NCBI GenBank assembly: GCA_943842425.1
Contig: CALTBR010000003.1
Coordinates: 62,001 to 126,000 of the forward strand
DNA length: 64,000 bases
Reading direction: 5' to 3'
Source of the DNA: UBA974 sp002292405
Lineage (GTDB): Bacteria > Bacteroidota > Bacteroidia > Flavobacteriales_D > Sanyastnellaceae
Shown: positions 43,976-57,294 of the stretch, one piece after another
Position numbering within the stretch: position 1 is the stretch's first letter
How the letters are laid out: every line of letters begins with the position of its first letter
Program-made: the position numbers and the translations under genes
Notes under the pieces: generated by a model
Database searches by the model: none
Told to the model about the DNA's origin: nothing
Seen by the model: only the letters and a program-made list of their open reading frames with translations

Positions 43976-44530
43976 ATGAAGCTATTTGTTGCTAAACTCA
44001 ATCGTGAGACTACTGAAGTCGATTTGAAGGATACCTTCAGCAAATTCGGCGGAGTGGTTTCTGTTAAAGTTGTGTCAGATCGTGATACAGGTCAATCAAA
44101 ATGTTTTGGTTTTATCGAAATGGACTCTACTGAGGGTGGTCAAGCAGCTATCGCTGCCTTGAACGATCAGGATTTCATGGGGTTTCGTATGGTTGTAAAA
44201 GCCGCCGAAGAGAAACCTCGCTCTCCAAGGCCGTTCTTCGATGGTGGAGGTGGCAATCAACAGATCTCTGACCGGTCTGGAAACTCATCCTCAAAGGATT
44301 TCGATTCTGGCAAAGGTGCTTTCAACAGTGGTGCAAATTCAGTCTTTAAAAGCGGCGATCAATCTGGTCCAAATAAGTACCCTGCAAGCAGCAGTGTAAG
44401 GAAAAGGAAATCTCCTAAAAAAGGGATGGCTAGACCCGATAAATACGCCGATGGGGGAAAGGGAAATCAACACGAAAAACGACCAAAATCAAATCGCAAT
44501 CAATGGCTTGATGATCTTGAAGATTTTTAG
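43976..44530 (+). CDS. RRM-type RNA-binding protein with basic low-complexity tail
   Basis: A 184-residue protein. Residues 1-75 are one RNA recognition motif: RNP2 at 2-9 (KLFVAKLN) and RNP1 at 42-49 (KCFGFIEM), with the aromatic residues that stack on RNA. Residues about 80-184 are a flexible tail rich in Gly, Ser, Asn, Lys and Pro, with several basic clusters (RKRKSPKKG, HEKRPKSNRNQ). Small RRM proteins of this type in Bacteroidota and cyanobacteria bind RNA and can respond to cold; in some Bacteroidota they act as global regulators. The tail is longer than in the smallest members. It is divergent from the pseudouridine synthase gene, another RNA-related function. Confidence 0.9.
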   Translation: MKLFVAKLNRETTEVDLKDTFSKFGGVVSVKVVSDRDTGQSKCFGFIEMDSTEGGQAAIAALNDQDFMGFRMVVKAAEEKPRSPRPFFDGGGGNQQISDRSGNSSSKDFDSGKGAFNSGANSVFKSGDQSGPNKYPASSSVRKRKSPKKGMARPDKYADGGKGNQHEKRPKSNRNQWLDDLEDF

Positions 44531-44824
44531 GAATATTAATTCAATTTGACTCTATTAAGGCTTTAGATATTTTTATATAGTGAAACTTTTTTTTGGACTA
44601 TTTAATCGCCAAATCTATTTCCCACAGGTTTTAAAAAAAAATTAATTTTAAGCTGCGTTTTTAATTAACCCCCCCCTTTTATGTTTTGTCTTATTTTGTA
44701 ATATTTCTTTTCGTCTATAGAAAACCCCTGTCGACTCTAGCGTTATTTTCATCGAATTAAATTGCCGTTTGGCGGCCTTTTTGCTATTTTATTTTGTACC
44801 TTTCAAGGTTCCAAGTTACTAATC
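44531..44824. other. Leader region of the giant repeat gene with homopolymer tracts
   Basis: No gene is seen in these 294 bases. The region is very AT-rich with runs of T8 (44587-44594) and A9 (44633-44641), and one striking C8 tract (44669-44676) followed by T4. A small GC hairpin, GCCG with CGGC, is followed by five T (44764-44782), which may be a terminator for the RRM transcript or an attenuator in the leader of the giant gene. No clear -33/-7 pair was found. Confidence 0.5.
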
Positions 44825-47800
44825 ATGATTCGCATGAGTTTTTTTTTAGATATACGGGCTTTAAATATTTGTTTTTCAGGTCACTATCGTAGAAATCTAT
44901 TTCTGACATTTTTCTCTTTTGTCTTTGCTTTCACAGCAAATGCTCAATCAGAGATGCCTGGCTGTACTGATTCTAATGCTTGTAACTATGATCTTACTGC
45001 TACATTTGATAATGATTCTTGTATTTATATTGTAGCTGGCGAATGTGATTGTAATGGAAATGTTTTAGATGAGTGTGGTGTTTGTGGCGGAGCTGGAAAT
45101 TCATTTACATGTTGGGATGGATCTTTGGTTTGTTCAGAGGCTGATTGTGCAGCCACATCTGAATTCTCGCCAACTGTTGGCATCACACTTGATAACCTAA
45201 CTGAAGGTGGAACATCGAGCTTAACATACACGATGTCTCAAGACGATGGCGAGTCTGAGATATTCTCTTCTTCTGTAGTTTCAGATGGAGGATCTTTTAA
45301 CCTTTCCGGACTGGCTTTAGATGACGTTATCGGTTCTGGTACATTATCTCTTTCTCTTTATGCTGGGGACTTCGATATTGAATCAGACTTAGTTGTAACG
45401 AATATAGATAACGATATCTATCATGTATTTAATCATGTAACAGCATCTAACTCTCCTGTCTATCCTATTGGTTCCATTGCCGGTGGCTTTGTAATTTCAA
45501 ATACTGCAACAGGTATAAGTATCTCCACTGAGGTTCCTGAAGATGGTGATTTCATTGCTGAAGCATACAGCATGTCGTTAACGTTTGATGATTTATTCGT
45601 TAACCCATCAGCTGGAGATTTAACATTCACAAGTACTCTCACAGCTGAGCTTGGCGATGTTGATGTACAGGATTTCGTGTTTACTATAGAGCCGCTAGAC
45701 TTTAGTCCTACGGTAAATATGACACTTGATAACCTAACTGAAGGTGGAACATCGAGCTTAACATACACGATGTCTCAAGACGATGGCGAGTCTGAGATAT
45801 TCTCTTCTTCTGTAGTTTCAGATGGAGGATCTTTTAACCTTTCCGGACTGGCTTTAGATGACGTTATCGGTTCTGGTACATTATCTCTTTCTCTTTATGC
45901 TGGGGACTTCGATATTGAATCAGACTTAGTTGTAACGAATATAGATAACGATATCTATCATGTATTTAATCATGTAACAGCATCTAACTCTCCTGTCTAT
46001 CCTATTGGTTCCATTGCCGGTGGCTTTGTAATTTCAAATACTGCAACAGGTATAAGTATCTCCACTGAGGTTCCTGAAGATGGTGATTTCATTGCTGAAG
46101 CATACAGCATGTCATTAACGTTTGATGATTTATTCGTTAACCCATCAGCTGGAGATTTAACATTCACAAGTACTCTCACAGCTGAGCTTGGCGATGTTGA
46201 TGTACAGGATTTCGTGTTTACTATAGAGCCGCTAGACTTTAGTCCTACGGTAAATATGACACTTGATAACCTAACTGAAGGTGGAACATCGAGCTTAACA
46301 TACACGATGTCTCAAGACGATGGCGAGTCTGAGATATTCTCTTCTTCTGTAGTTTCAGATGGAGGATCTTTTAACCTTTCCGGACTGGCTTTAGATGACG
46401 TTATCGGTTCTGGTACATTATCTCTTTCTCTTTATGCTGGGGACTTCGATATTGAATCAGACTTAGTTGTAACGAATATAGATAACGATATCTATCATGT
46501 ATTTAATCATGTAACAGCATCTAACTCTCCTGTCTATCCTATTGGTTCCATTGCCGGTGGCTTTGTAATTTCAAATACTGCAACAGGTATAAGTATCTCC
46601 ACTGAGGTTCCTGAAGATGGTGATTTCATTGCTGAAGCATACAGCATGTCGTTAACGTTTGATGATTTATTCGTTAACCCATCAGCTGGAGATTTAACAT
46701 TCACAAGTACTCTCACAGCTGAGCTTGGCGATGTTGATGTACAGGATTTCGTGTTTACTATAGAGCCGCTAGACTTTAGTCCTACGGTAAATATGACACT
46801 TGATAACCTAACTGAAGGTGGAACATCGAGCTTAACATACACGATGTCTCAAGACGATGGCGAGTCTGAGATATTCTCTTCTTCTGTAGTTTCAGATGGA
46901 GGATCTTTTAACCTTTCCGGACTGGCTTTAGATGACGTTATCGGTTCTGGTACATTATCTCTTTCTCTTTATGCTGGGGACTTCGATATTGAATCAGACT
47001 TAGTTGTAACGAATATAGATAACGATATCTATCATGTATTTAATCATGTAACAGCATCTAACTCTCCTGTCTATCCTATTGGTTCCATTGCCGGTGGCTT
47101 TGTAATTTCAAATACTGCAACAGGTATAAGTATCTCCACTGAGGTTCCTGAAGATGGTGATTTCATTGCTGAAGCATACAGCATGTCGTTAACGTTTGAT
47201 GATTTATTCGTTAACCCATCAGCTGGAGATTTAACATTCACAAGTACTCTCACAGCTGAGCTTGGCGATGTTGATGTACAGGATTTCGTGTTTACTATAG
47301 AGCCGCTAGACTTTAGTCCTACGGTAAATATGACACTTGATAACCTAACTGAAGGTGGAACATCGAGCTTAACATACACGATGTCTCAAGACGATGGCGA
47401 GTCTGAGATATTCTCTTCTTCTGTAGTTTCAGATGGAGGATCTTTTAACCTTTCCGGACTGGCTTTAGATGACGTTATCGGTTCTGGTACATTATCTCTT
47501 TCTCTTTATGCTGGGGACTTCGATATTGAATCAGACTTAGTTGTAACGAATATAGATAACGATATCTATCATGTATTTAATCATGTAACAGCATCTAACT
47601 CTCCTGTCTATCCTATTGGTTCCATTGCCGGTGGCTTTGTAATTTCAAATACTGCAACAGGTATAAGTATCTCCACTGAGGTTCCTGAAGATGGTGATTT
47701 CATTGCTGAAGCATACAGCATGTCGTTAACGTTTGATGATTTATTCGTTAACCCATCAGCTGGAGATTTAACATTCACAAGTACTCTCACAGCTGAGCTT

Positions 47801-50800
47801 GGCGATGTTGATGTACAGGATTTCGTGTTTACTATAGAGCCGCTAGACTTTAGTCCTACGGTAAATATGACACTTGATAACCTAACTGAAGGTGGAACAT
47901 CGAGCTTAACATACACGATGTCTCAAGACGATGGCGAGTCTGAGATACTCTCTTCTTCTGTAGTTTCAGATGGAGGATCTTTTAACCTTTCCGGACTGGC
48001 TTTAGATGACGTTATCGGTTCTGGTACATTATCTCTTTCTCTTTATGCTGGGGACTTCGATATTGAATCAGACTTAGTTGTAACGAATATAGATAACGAT
48101 ATCTATCATGTATTTAATCATGTAACAGCATCTAACTCTCCTGTCTATCCTATTGGTTCCATTGCCGGTGGCTTTGTAATTTCAAATACTGCAACAGGTA
48201 TAAGTATCTCCACTGAGGTTCCTGAAGATGGTGATTTCATTGCTGAAGCATACAGCATGTCATTAACGTTTGATGATTTATTCGTTAACCCATCAGCTGG
48301 AGATTTAACATTCACAAGTACTCTCACAGCTGAGCTTGGCGATGTTGATGTACAGGATTTCGTGTTTACTATAGAGCCGCTAGACTTTAGTCCTACGGTA
48401 AATATGACACTTGATAACCTAACTGAAGGTGGAACATCGAGCTTAACATACACGATGTCTCAAGACGATGGCGAGTCTGAGATATTCTCTTCTTCTGTAG
48501 TTTCAGATGGAGGATCTTTTAACCTTTCCGGACTGGCTTTAGATGACGTTATCGGTTCTGGTACATTATCTCTTTCTCTTTATGCTGGGGACTTCGATAT
48601 TGAATCAGACTTAGTTGTAACGAATATAGATAACGATATCTATCATGTATTTAATCATGTAACAGCATCTAACTCTCCTGTCTATCCTATTGGTTCCATT
48701 GCCGGTGGCTTTGTAATTTCAAATACTGCAACAGGTATAAGTATCTCCACTGAGGTTCCTGAAGATGGTGATTTCATTGCTGAAGCATACAGCATGTCAT
48801 TAACGTTTGATGATTTATTCGTTAACCCATCAGCTGGAGATTTAACATTCACAAGTACTCTCACAGCTGAGCTTGGCGATGTTGATGTACAGGATTTCGT
48901 GTTTACTATAGAGCCGCTAGACTTTAGTCCTACGGTAAATATGACACTTGATAACCTAACTGAAAGTGGAACATCGAGCTTAACATACACGATGTCTCAA
49001 GACGATGGCGAGTCTGAGATATTCTCTTCTTCTGTAGTTTCAGATGGAGGATCTTTTAACCTTTCCGGACTGGCTTTAGATGACGTTATCGGTTCTGGTA
49101 CATTATCTCTTTCTCTTTATGCTGGGGACTTCGATATTGAATCAGACTTAGTTGTAACGAATATAGATAACGATATCTATCATGTATTTAATCATGTAAC
49201 AGCATCTAACTCTCCTGTCTATCCTATTGGTTCCATTGCCGGTGGCTTTGTAATTTCAAATACTGCAACAGGTATAAGTATCTCCACTGAGGTTCCTGAA
49301 GATGGTGATTTCATTGCTGAAGCATACAGCATGTCATTAACGTTTGATGATTTATTCGTTAACCCATCAGCTGGAGATTTAACATTCACAAGTACTCTCA
49401 CAGCTGAGCTTGGCGATGTTGATGTACAGGATTTCGTGTTTACTATAGAGCCGCTAGACTTTAGTCCTACGGTAAATATGACACTTGATAACCTAACTGA
49501 AGGTGGAACATCGAGCTTAACATACACGATGTCTCAAGACGATGGCGAGTCTGAGATATTCTCTTCTTCTGTAGTTTCAGATGGAGGATCTTTTAACCTT
49601 TCCGGACTGGCTTTAGATGACGTTATCGGTTCTGGTACATTATCTCTTTCTCTTTATGCTGGGGACTTCGATATTGAATCAGACTTAGTTGTAACGAATA
49701 TAGATAACGATATCTATCATGTATTTAATCATGTAACAGCATCTAACTCTCCTGTCTATCCTATTGGTTCCATTGCCGGTGGCTTTGTAATTTCAAATAC
49801 TGCAACAGGTATAAGTATCTCCACTGAGGTTCCTGAAGATGGTGATTTCATTGCTGAAGCATACAGCATGTCATTAACGTTTGATGATTTATTCGTTAAC
49901 CCATCAGCTGGAGATTTAACATTCACAAGTACTCTCACAGCTGAGCTTGGCGATGTTGATGTACAGGATTTCGTGTTTACTATAGAGCCGCTAGACTTTA
50001 GTCCTACGGTAAATATGACACTTGATAACCTAACTGAAAGTGGAACATCGAGCTTAACATACACGATGTCTCAAGACGATGGCGAGTCTGAGATATTCTC
50101 TTCTTCTGTAGTTTCAGATGGAGGATCTTTTAACCTTTCCGGACTGGCTTTAGATGACGTTATCGGTTCTGGTACATTATCTCTTTCTCTTTATGCTGGG
50201 GACTTCGATATTGAATCAGACTTAGTTGTAACGAATATAGATAACGATATCTATCATGTATTTAATCATGTAACAGCATCTAACTCTCCTGTCTATCCTA
50301 TTGGTTCCATTGCCGGTGGCTTTGTAATTTCAAATACTGCAACAGGTATAAGTATCTCCACTGAGGTTCCTGAAGATGGTGATTTCATTGCTGAAGCATA
50401 CAGCATGTCATTAACGTTTGATGATTTATTCGTTAACCCATCAGCTGGAGATTTAACATTCACAAGTACTCTCACAGCTGAGCTTGGCGATGTTGATGTA
50501 CAGGATTTCGTGTTTACTATAGAGCCGCTAGACTTTAGTCCTACGGTAAATATGACACTTGATAACCTAACTGAAGGTGGAACATCGAGCTTAACATACA
50601 CGATGTCTCAAGACGATGGCGAGTCTGAGATATTCTCTTCTTCTGTAGTTTCAGATGGAGGATCTTTTAACCTTTCCGGACTGGCTTTAGATGACGTTAT
50701 CGGTTCTGGTACATTATCTCTTTCTCTTTATGCTGGGGACTTCGATATTGAATCAGACTTAGTTGTAACGAATATAGATAACGATATCTATCATGTATTT

Positions 50801-53800
50801 AATCATGTAACAGCATCTAACTCTCCTGTCTATCCTATTGGTTCCATTGCCGGTGGCTTTGTAATTTCAAATACTGCAACAGGTATAAGTATCTCCACTG
50901 AGGTTCCTGAAGATGGTGATTTCATTGCTGAAGCATACAGCATGTCATTAACGTTTGATGATTTATTCGTTAACCCATCAGCTGGAGATTTAACATTCAC
51001 AAGTACTCTCACAGCTGAGCTTGGCGATGTTGATGTACAGGATTTCGTGTTTACTATAGAGCCGCTAGACTTTAGTCCTACGGTAAATATGACACTTGAT
51101 AACCTAACTGAAGGTGGAACATCGAGCTTAACATACACGATGTCTCAAGACGATGGCGAGTCTGAGATATTCTCTTCTTCTGTAGTTTCAGATGGAGGAT
51201 CTTTTAACCTTTCCGGACTGGCTTTAGATGACGTTATCGGTTCTGGTACATTATCTCTTTCTCTTTATGCTGGGGACTTCGATATTGAATCAGACTTAGT
51301 TGTAACGAATATAGATAACGATATCTATCATGTATTTAATCATGTAACAGCATCTAACTCTCCTGTCTATCCTATTGGTTCCATTGCCGGTGGCTTTGTA
51401 ATTTCAAATACTGCAACAGGTATAAGTATCTCCACTGAGGTTCCTGAAGATGGTGATTTCATTGCTGAAGCATACAGCATGTCATTAACGTTTGATGATT
51501 TATTCGTTAACCCATCAGCTGGAGATTTAACATTCACAAGTACTCTCACAGCTGAGCTTGGCGATGTTGATGTACAGGATTTCGTGTTTACTATAGAGCC
51601 GCTAGACTTTAGTCCTACGGTAAATATGACACTTGATAACCTAACTGAAGGTGGAACATCGAGCTTAACATACACGATGTCTCAAGACGATGGCGAGTCT
51701 GAGATATTCTCTTCTTCTGTAGTTTCAGATGGAGGATCTTTTAACCTTTCCGGACTGGCTTTAGATGACGTTATCGGTTCTGGTACATTATCTCTTTCTC
51801 TTTATGCTGGGGACTTCGATATTGAATCAGACTTAGTTGTAACGAATATAGATAACGATATCTATCATGTATTTAATCATGTAACAGCATCTAACTCTCC
51901 TGTCTATCCTATTGGTTCCATTGCCGGTGGCTTTGTAATTTCAAATACTGCAACAGGTATAAGTATCTCCACTGAGGTTCCTGAAGATGGTGATTTCATT
52001 GCTGAAGCATACAGCATGTCATTAACGTTTGATGATTTATTCGTTAACCCATCAGCTGGAGATTTAACATTCACAAGTACTCTCACAGCTGAGCTTGGCG
52101 ATGTTGATGTACAGGATTTCGTGTTTACTATAGAGCCGCTAGACTTTAGTCCTACGGTAAATATGACACTTGATAACCTAACTGAAAGTGGAACATCGAG
52201 CTTAACATACACGATGTCTCAAGACGATGGCGAGTCTGAGATATTCTCTTCTTCTGTAGTTTCAGATGGAGGATCTTTTAACCTTTCCGGACTGGCTTTA
52301 GATGACGTTATCGGTTCTGGTACATTATCTCTTTCTCTTTATGCTGGGGACTTCGATATTGAATCAGACTTAGTTGTAACGAATATAGATAACGATATCT
52401 ATCATGTATTTAATCATGTAACAGCATCTAACTCTCCTGTCTATCCTATTGGTTCCATTGCCGGTGGCTTTGTAATTTCAAATACTGCAACAGGTATAAG
52501 TATCTCCACTGAGGTTCCTGAAGATGGTGATTTCATTGCTGAAGCATACAGCATGTCATTAACGTTTGATGATTTATTCGTTAACCCATCAGCTGGAGAT
52601 TTAACATTCACAAGTACTCTCACAGCTGAGCTTGGCGATGTTGATGTACAGGATTTCGTGTTTACTATAGAGCCGCTAGACTTTAGTCCTACGGTAAATA
52701 TGACACTTGATAACCTAACTGAAAGTGGAACATCGAGCTTAACATACACGATGTCTCAAGACGATGGCGAGTCTGAGATATTCTCTTCTTCTGTAGTTTC
52801 AGATGGAGGATCTTTTAACCTTTCCGGACTGGCTTTAGATGACGTTATCGGTTCTGGTACATTATCTCTTTCTCTTTATGCTGGGGACTTCGATATTGAA
52901 TCAGACTTAGTTGTAACGAATATAGATAACGATATCTATCATGTATTTAATCATGTAACAGCATCTAACTCTCCTGTCTATCCTATTGGTTCCATTGCCG
53001 GTGGCTTTGTAATTTCAAATACTGCAACAGGTATAAGTATCTCCACTGAGGTTCCTGAAGATGGTGATTTCATTGCTGAAGCATACAGCATGTCATTAAC
53101 GTTTGATGATTTATTCGTTAACCCATCAGCTGGAGATTTAACATTCACAAGTACTCTCACAGCTGAGCTTGGCGATGTTGATGTACAGGATTTCGTGTTT
53201 ACTATAGAGCCGCTAGACTTTAGTCCTACGGTAAATATGACACTTGATAACCTAACTGAAAGTGGAACATCGAGCTTAACATACACGATGTCTCAAGACG
53301 ATGGCGAGTCTGAGATATTCTCTTCTTCTGTAGTTTCAGATGGAGGATCTTTTAACCTTTCCGGACTGGCTTTAGATGACGTTATCGGTTCTGGTACATT
53401 ATCTCTTTCTCTTTATGCTGGGGACTTCGATATTGAATCAGACTTAGTTGTAACGAATATAGATAACGATATCTATCATGTATTTAATCATGTAACAGCA
53501 TCTAACTCTCCTGTCTATCCTATTGGTTCCATTGCCGGTGGCTTTGTAATTTCAAATACTGCAACAGGTATAAGTATCTCCACTGAGGTTCCTGAAGATG
53601 GTGATTTCATTGCTGAAGCATACAGCATGTCATTAACGTTTGATGATTTATTCGTTAACCCATCAGCTGGAGATTTAACATTCACAAGTACTCTCACAGC
53701 TGAGCTTGGCGATGTTGATGTACAGGATTTCGTGTTTACTATAGAGCCGCTAGACTTTAGTCCTACGGTAAATATGACACTTGATAACCTAACTGAAGGT

Positions 53801-56800
53801 GGAACATCGAGCTTAACATACACGATGTCTCAAGACGATGGCGAGTCTGAGATATTCTCTTCTTCTGTAGTTTCAGATGGAGGATCTTTTAACCTTTCCG
53901 GACTGGCTTTAGATGACGTTATCGGTTCTGGTACATTATCTCTTTCTCTTTATGCTGGGGACTTCGATATTGAATCAGACTTAGTTGTAACGAATATAGA
54001 TAACGATATCTATCATGTATTTAATCATGTAACAGCATCTAACTCTCCTGTCTATCCTATTGGTTCCATTGCCGGTGGCTTTGTAATTTCAAATACTGCA
54101 ACAGGTATAAGTATCTCCACTGAGGTTCCTGAAGATGGTGATTTCATTGCTGAAGCATACAGCATGTCATTAACGTTTGATGATTTATTCGTTAACCCAT
54201 CAGCTGGAGATTTAACATTCACAAGTACTCTCACAGCTGAGCTTGGCGATGTTGATGTACAGGATTTCGTGTTTACTATAGAGCCGCTAGACTTTAGTCC
54301 TACGGTAAATATGACACTTGATAACCTAACTGAAGGTGGAACATCGAGCTTAACATACACGATGTCTCAAGACGATGGCGAGTCTGAGATATTCTCTTCT
54401 TCTGTAGTTTCAGATGGAGGATCTTTTAACCTTTCCGGACTGGCTTTAGATGACGTTATCGGTTCTGGTACATTATCTCTTTCTCTTTATGCTGGGGACT
54501 TCGATATTGAATCAGACTTAGTTGTAACGAATATAGATAACGATATCTATCATGTATTTAATCATGTAACAGCATCTAACTCTCCTGTCTATCCTATTGG
54601 TTCCATTGCCGGTGGCTTTGTAATTTCAAATACTGCAACAGGTATAAGTATCTCCACTGAGGTTCCTGAAGATGGTGATTTCATTGCTGAAGCATACAGC
54701 ATGTCATTAACGTTTGATGATTTATTCGTTAACCCATCAGCTGGAGATTTAACATTCACAAGTACTCTCACAGCTGAGCTTGGCGATGTTGATGTACAGG
54801 ATTTCGTGTTTACTATAGAGCCGCTAGACTTTAGTCCTACGGTAAATATGACACTTGATAACCTAACTGAAAGTGGAACATCGAGCTTAACATACACGAT
54901 GTCTCAAGACGATGGCGAGTCTGAGATATTCTCTTCTTCTGTAGTTTCAGATGGAGGATCTTTTAACCTTTCCGGACTGGCTTTAGATGACGTTATCGGT
55001 TCTGGTACATTATCTCTTTCTCTTTATGCTGGGGACTTCGATATTGAATCAGACTTAGTTGTAACGAATATAGATAACGATATCTATCATGTATTTAATC
55101 ATGTAACAGCATCTAACTCTCCTGTCTATCCTATTGGTTCCATTGCCGGTGGCTTTGTAATTTCAAATACTGCAACAGGTATAAGTATCTCCACTGAGGT
55201 TCCTGAAGATGGTGATTTCATTGCTGAAGCATACAGCATGTCATTAACGTTTGATGATTTATTCGTTAACCCATCAGCTGGAGATTTAACATTCACAAGT
55301 ACTCTCACAGCTGAGCTTGGCGATGTTGATGTACAGGATTTCGTGTTTACTATAGAGCCGCTAGACTTTAGTCCTACGGTAAATATGACACTTGATAACC
55401 TAACTGAAGGTGGAACATCGAGCTTAACATACACGATGTCTCAAGACGATGGCGAGTCTGAGATATTCTCTTCTTCTGTAGTTTCAGATGGAGGATCTTT
55501 TAACCTTTCCGGACTGGCTTTAGATGACGTTATCGGTTCTGGTACATTATCTCTTTCTCTTTATGCTGGGGACTTCGATATTGAATCAGACTTAGTTGTA
55601 ACGAATATAGATAACGATATCTATCATGTATTTAATCATGTAACAGCATCTAACTCTCCTGTCTATCCTATTGGTTCCATTGCCGGTGGCTTTGTAATTT
55701 CAAATACTGCAACAGGTATAAGTATCTCCACTGAGGTTCCTGAAGATGGTGATTTCATTGCTGAAGCATACAGCATGTCATTAACGTTTGATGATTTATT
55801 CGTTAACCCATCAGCTGGAGATTTAACATTCACAAGTACTCTCACAGCTGAGCTTGGCGATGTTGATGTACAGGATTTCGTGTTTACTATAGAGCCGCTA
55901 GACTTTAGTCCTACGGTAAATATGACACTTGATAACCTAACTGAAGGTGGAACATCGAGCTTAACATACACGATGTCTCAAGACGATGGCGAGTCTGAGA
56001 TATTCTCTTCTTCTGTAGTTTCAGATGGAGGATCTTTTAACCTTTCCGGACTGGCTTTAGATGACGTTATCGGTTCTGGTACATTATCTCTTTCTCTTTA
56101 TGCTGGGGACTTCGATATTGAATCAGACTTAGTTGTAACGAATATAGATAACGATATCTATCATGTATTTAATCATGTAACAGCATCTAACTCTCCTGTC
56201 TATCCTATTGGTTCCATTGCCGGTGGCTTTGTAATTTCAAATACTGCAACAGGTATAAGTATCTCCACTGAGGTTCCTGAAGATGGTGATTTCATTGCTG
56301 AAGCATACAGCATGTCATTAACGTTTGATGATTTATTCGTTAACCCATCAGCTGGAGATTTAACATTCACAAGTACTCTCACAGCTGAGCTTGGCGATGT
56401 TGATGTACAGGATTTCGTGTTTACTATAGAGCCGCTAGACTTTAGTCCTACGGTAAATATGACACTTGATAACCTAACTGAAGGTGGAACATCGAGCTTA
56501 ACATACACGATGTCTCAAGACGATGGCGAGTCTGAGATATTCTCTTCTTCTGTAGTTTCAGATGGAGGATCTTTTAACCTTTCCGGACTGGCTTTAGATG
56601 ACGTTATCGGTTCTGGTACATTATCTCTTTCTCTTTATGCTGGGGACTTCGATATTGAATCAGACTTAGTTGTAACGAATATAGATAACGATATCTATCA
56701 TGTATTTAATCATGTAACAGCATCTAACTCTCCTGTCTATCCTATTGGTTCCATTGCCGGTGGCTTTGTAATTTCAAATACTGCAACAGGTATAAGTATC

Positions 56801-57294
56801 TCCACTGAGGTTCCTGAAGATGGTGATTTCATTGCTGAAGCATACAGCATGTCGTTAACGTTTGATGATTTATTCGTTAACCCATCAGCTGGAGATTTAA
56901 CATTCACAAGTACTCTCACAGCTGAGCTTGGCGATGTTGATGTACAGGATTTCGTGTTTACTATAGAGCCGCTAGACTTTAGTCCTACGGTAAATATGAC
57001 ACTTGATAACCTAACTGAAGGTGGAACATCGAGCTTAACATACACGATGTCTCAAGACGATGGCGAGTCTGAGATACTCTCTTCTTCTGTAGTTTCAGAT
57101 GGAGGATCTTTTAACCTTTCCGGACTGGCTTTAGATGACGTTATCGGTTCTGGTACATTATCTCTTTCTCTTTATGCTGGGGACTTCGATATTGAATCAG
57201 ACTTAGTTGTAACGAATATAGATAACGATATCTATCATGTATTTAATCATGTAACAGCATCTAACTCTCCTGTCTATCCTATTGGTTCCATTGC
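44825..57294 (+). CDS. Giant secreted repeat protein, 5' part up to the assembly gap
   Basis: An open frame of more than 4,150 codons cut by the N gap. It starts at ATG 44825 (a second Met is 3 codons later; a TTG start further upstream is less likely). A signal peptide has RR followed by NLFLTFFSFVFAFTANAQ. A Cys-rich module comes next (GCTDSNACNYDLTATFDNDS, then CDCNG and CGVCGG), as in many Bacteroidota surface proteins. From 45164 the protein is 22 complete copies plus part of a 23rd of a 179-residue beta-rich unit (FSPTV to IEPLD). The unit has 29 acidic residues, two His and no Lys, Arg, Cys or Trp. Expected role: a long, Ca-dependent surface filament or adhesin (inference). It probably continues as the fragment at 57395. 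Confidence 0.85.
45164..57294 (+). repeat. 537-bp tandem repeat array, 22 copies plus a partial copy
   Basis: Copy n starts at 45164 + 537(n-1). Copies are almost identical at the DNA level. The only recurring differences I found are a silent TCG/TCA (Ser in AYSMSLT), GGT/AGT (TEGGT or TESGT) and TTC/CTC (EIFSS or EILSS). AGT occurs in copies 8, 10, 14, 15, 16 and 19; CTC in copies 6 and 23; TCG in copies 1, 3, 4, 5 and 22. Only the first eight or so codons of copy 1 differ more. The 23rd copy stops after 317 bases at the N gap, so the true copy number is unknown. Confidence 0.95.

Noticed and set aside
45460..57045. Minus-strand open frames of 102 codons repeating every 537 bases
   Set aside because: They are the reverse shadow of the 179-residue repeat; they start and stop at the same place in every copy because the DNA is identical, and their predicted proteins have no exported or known features.
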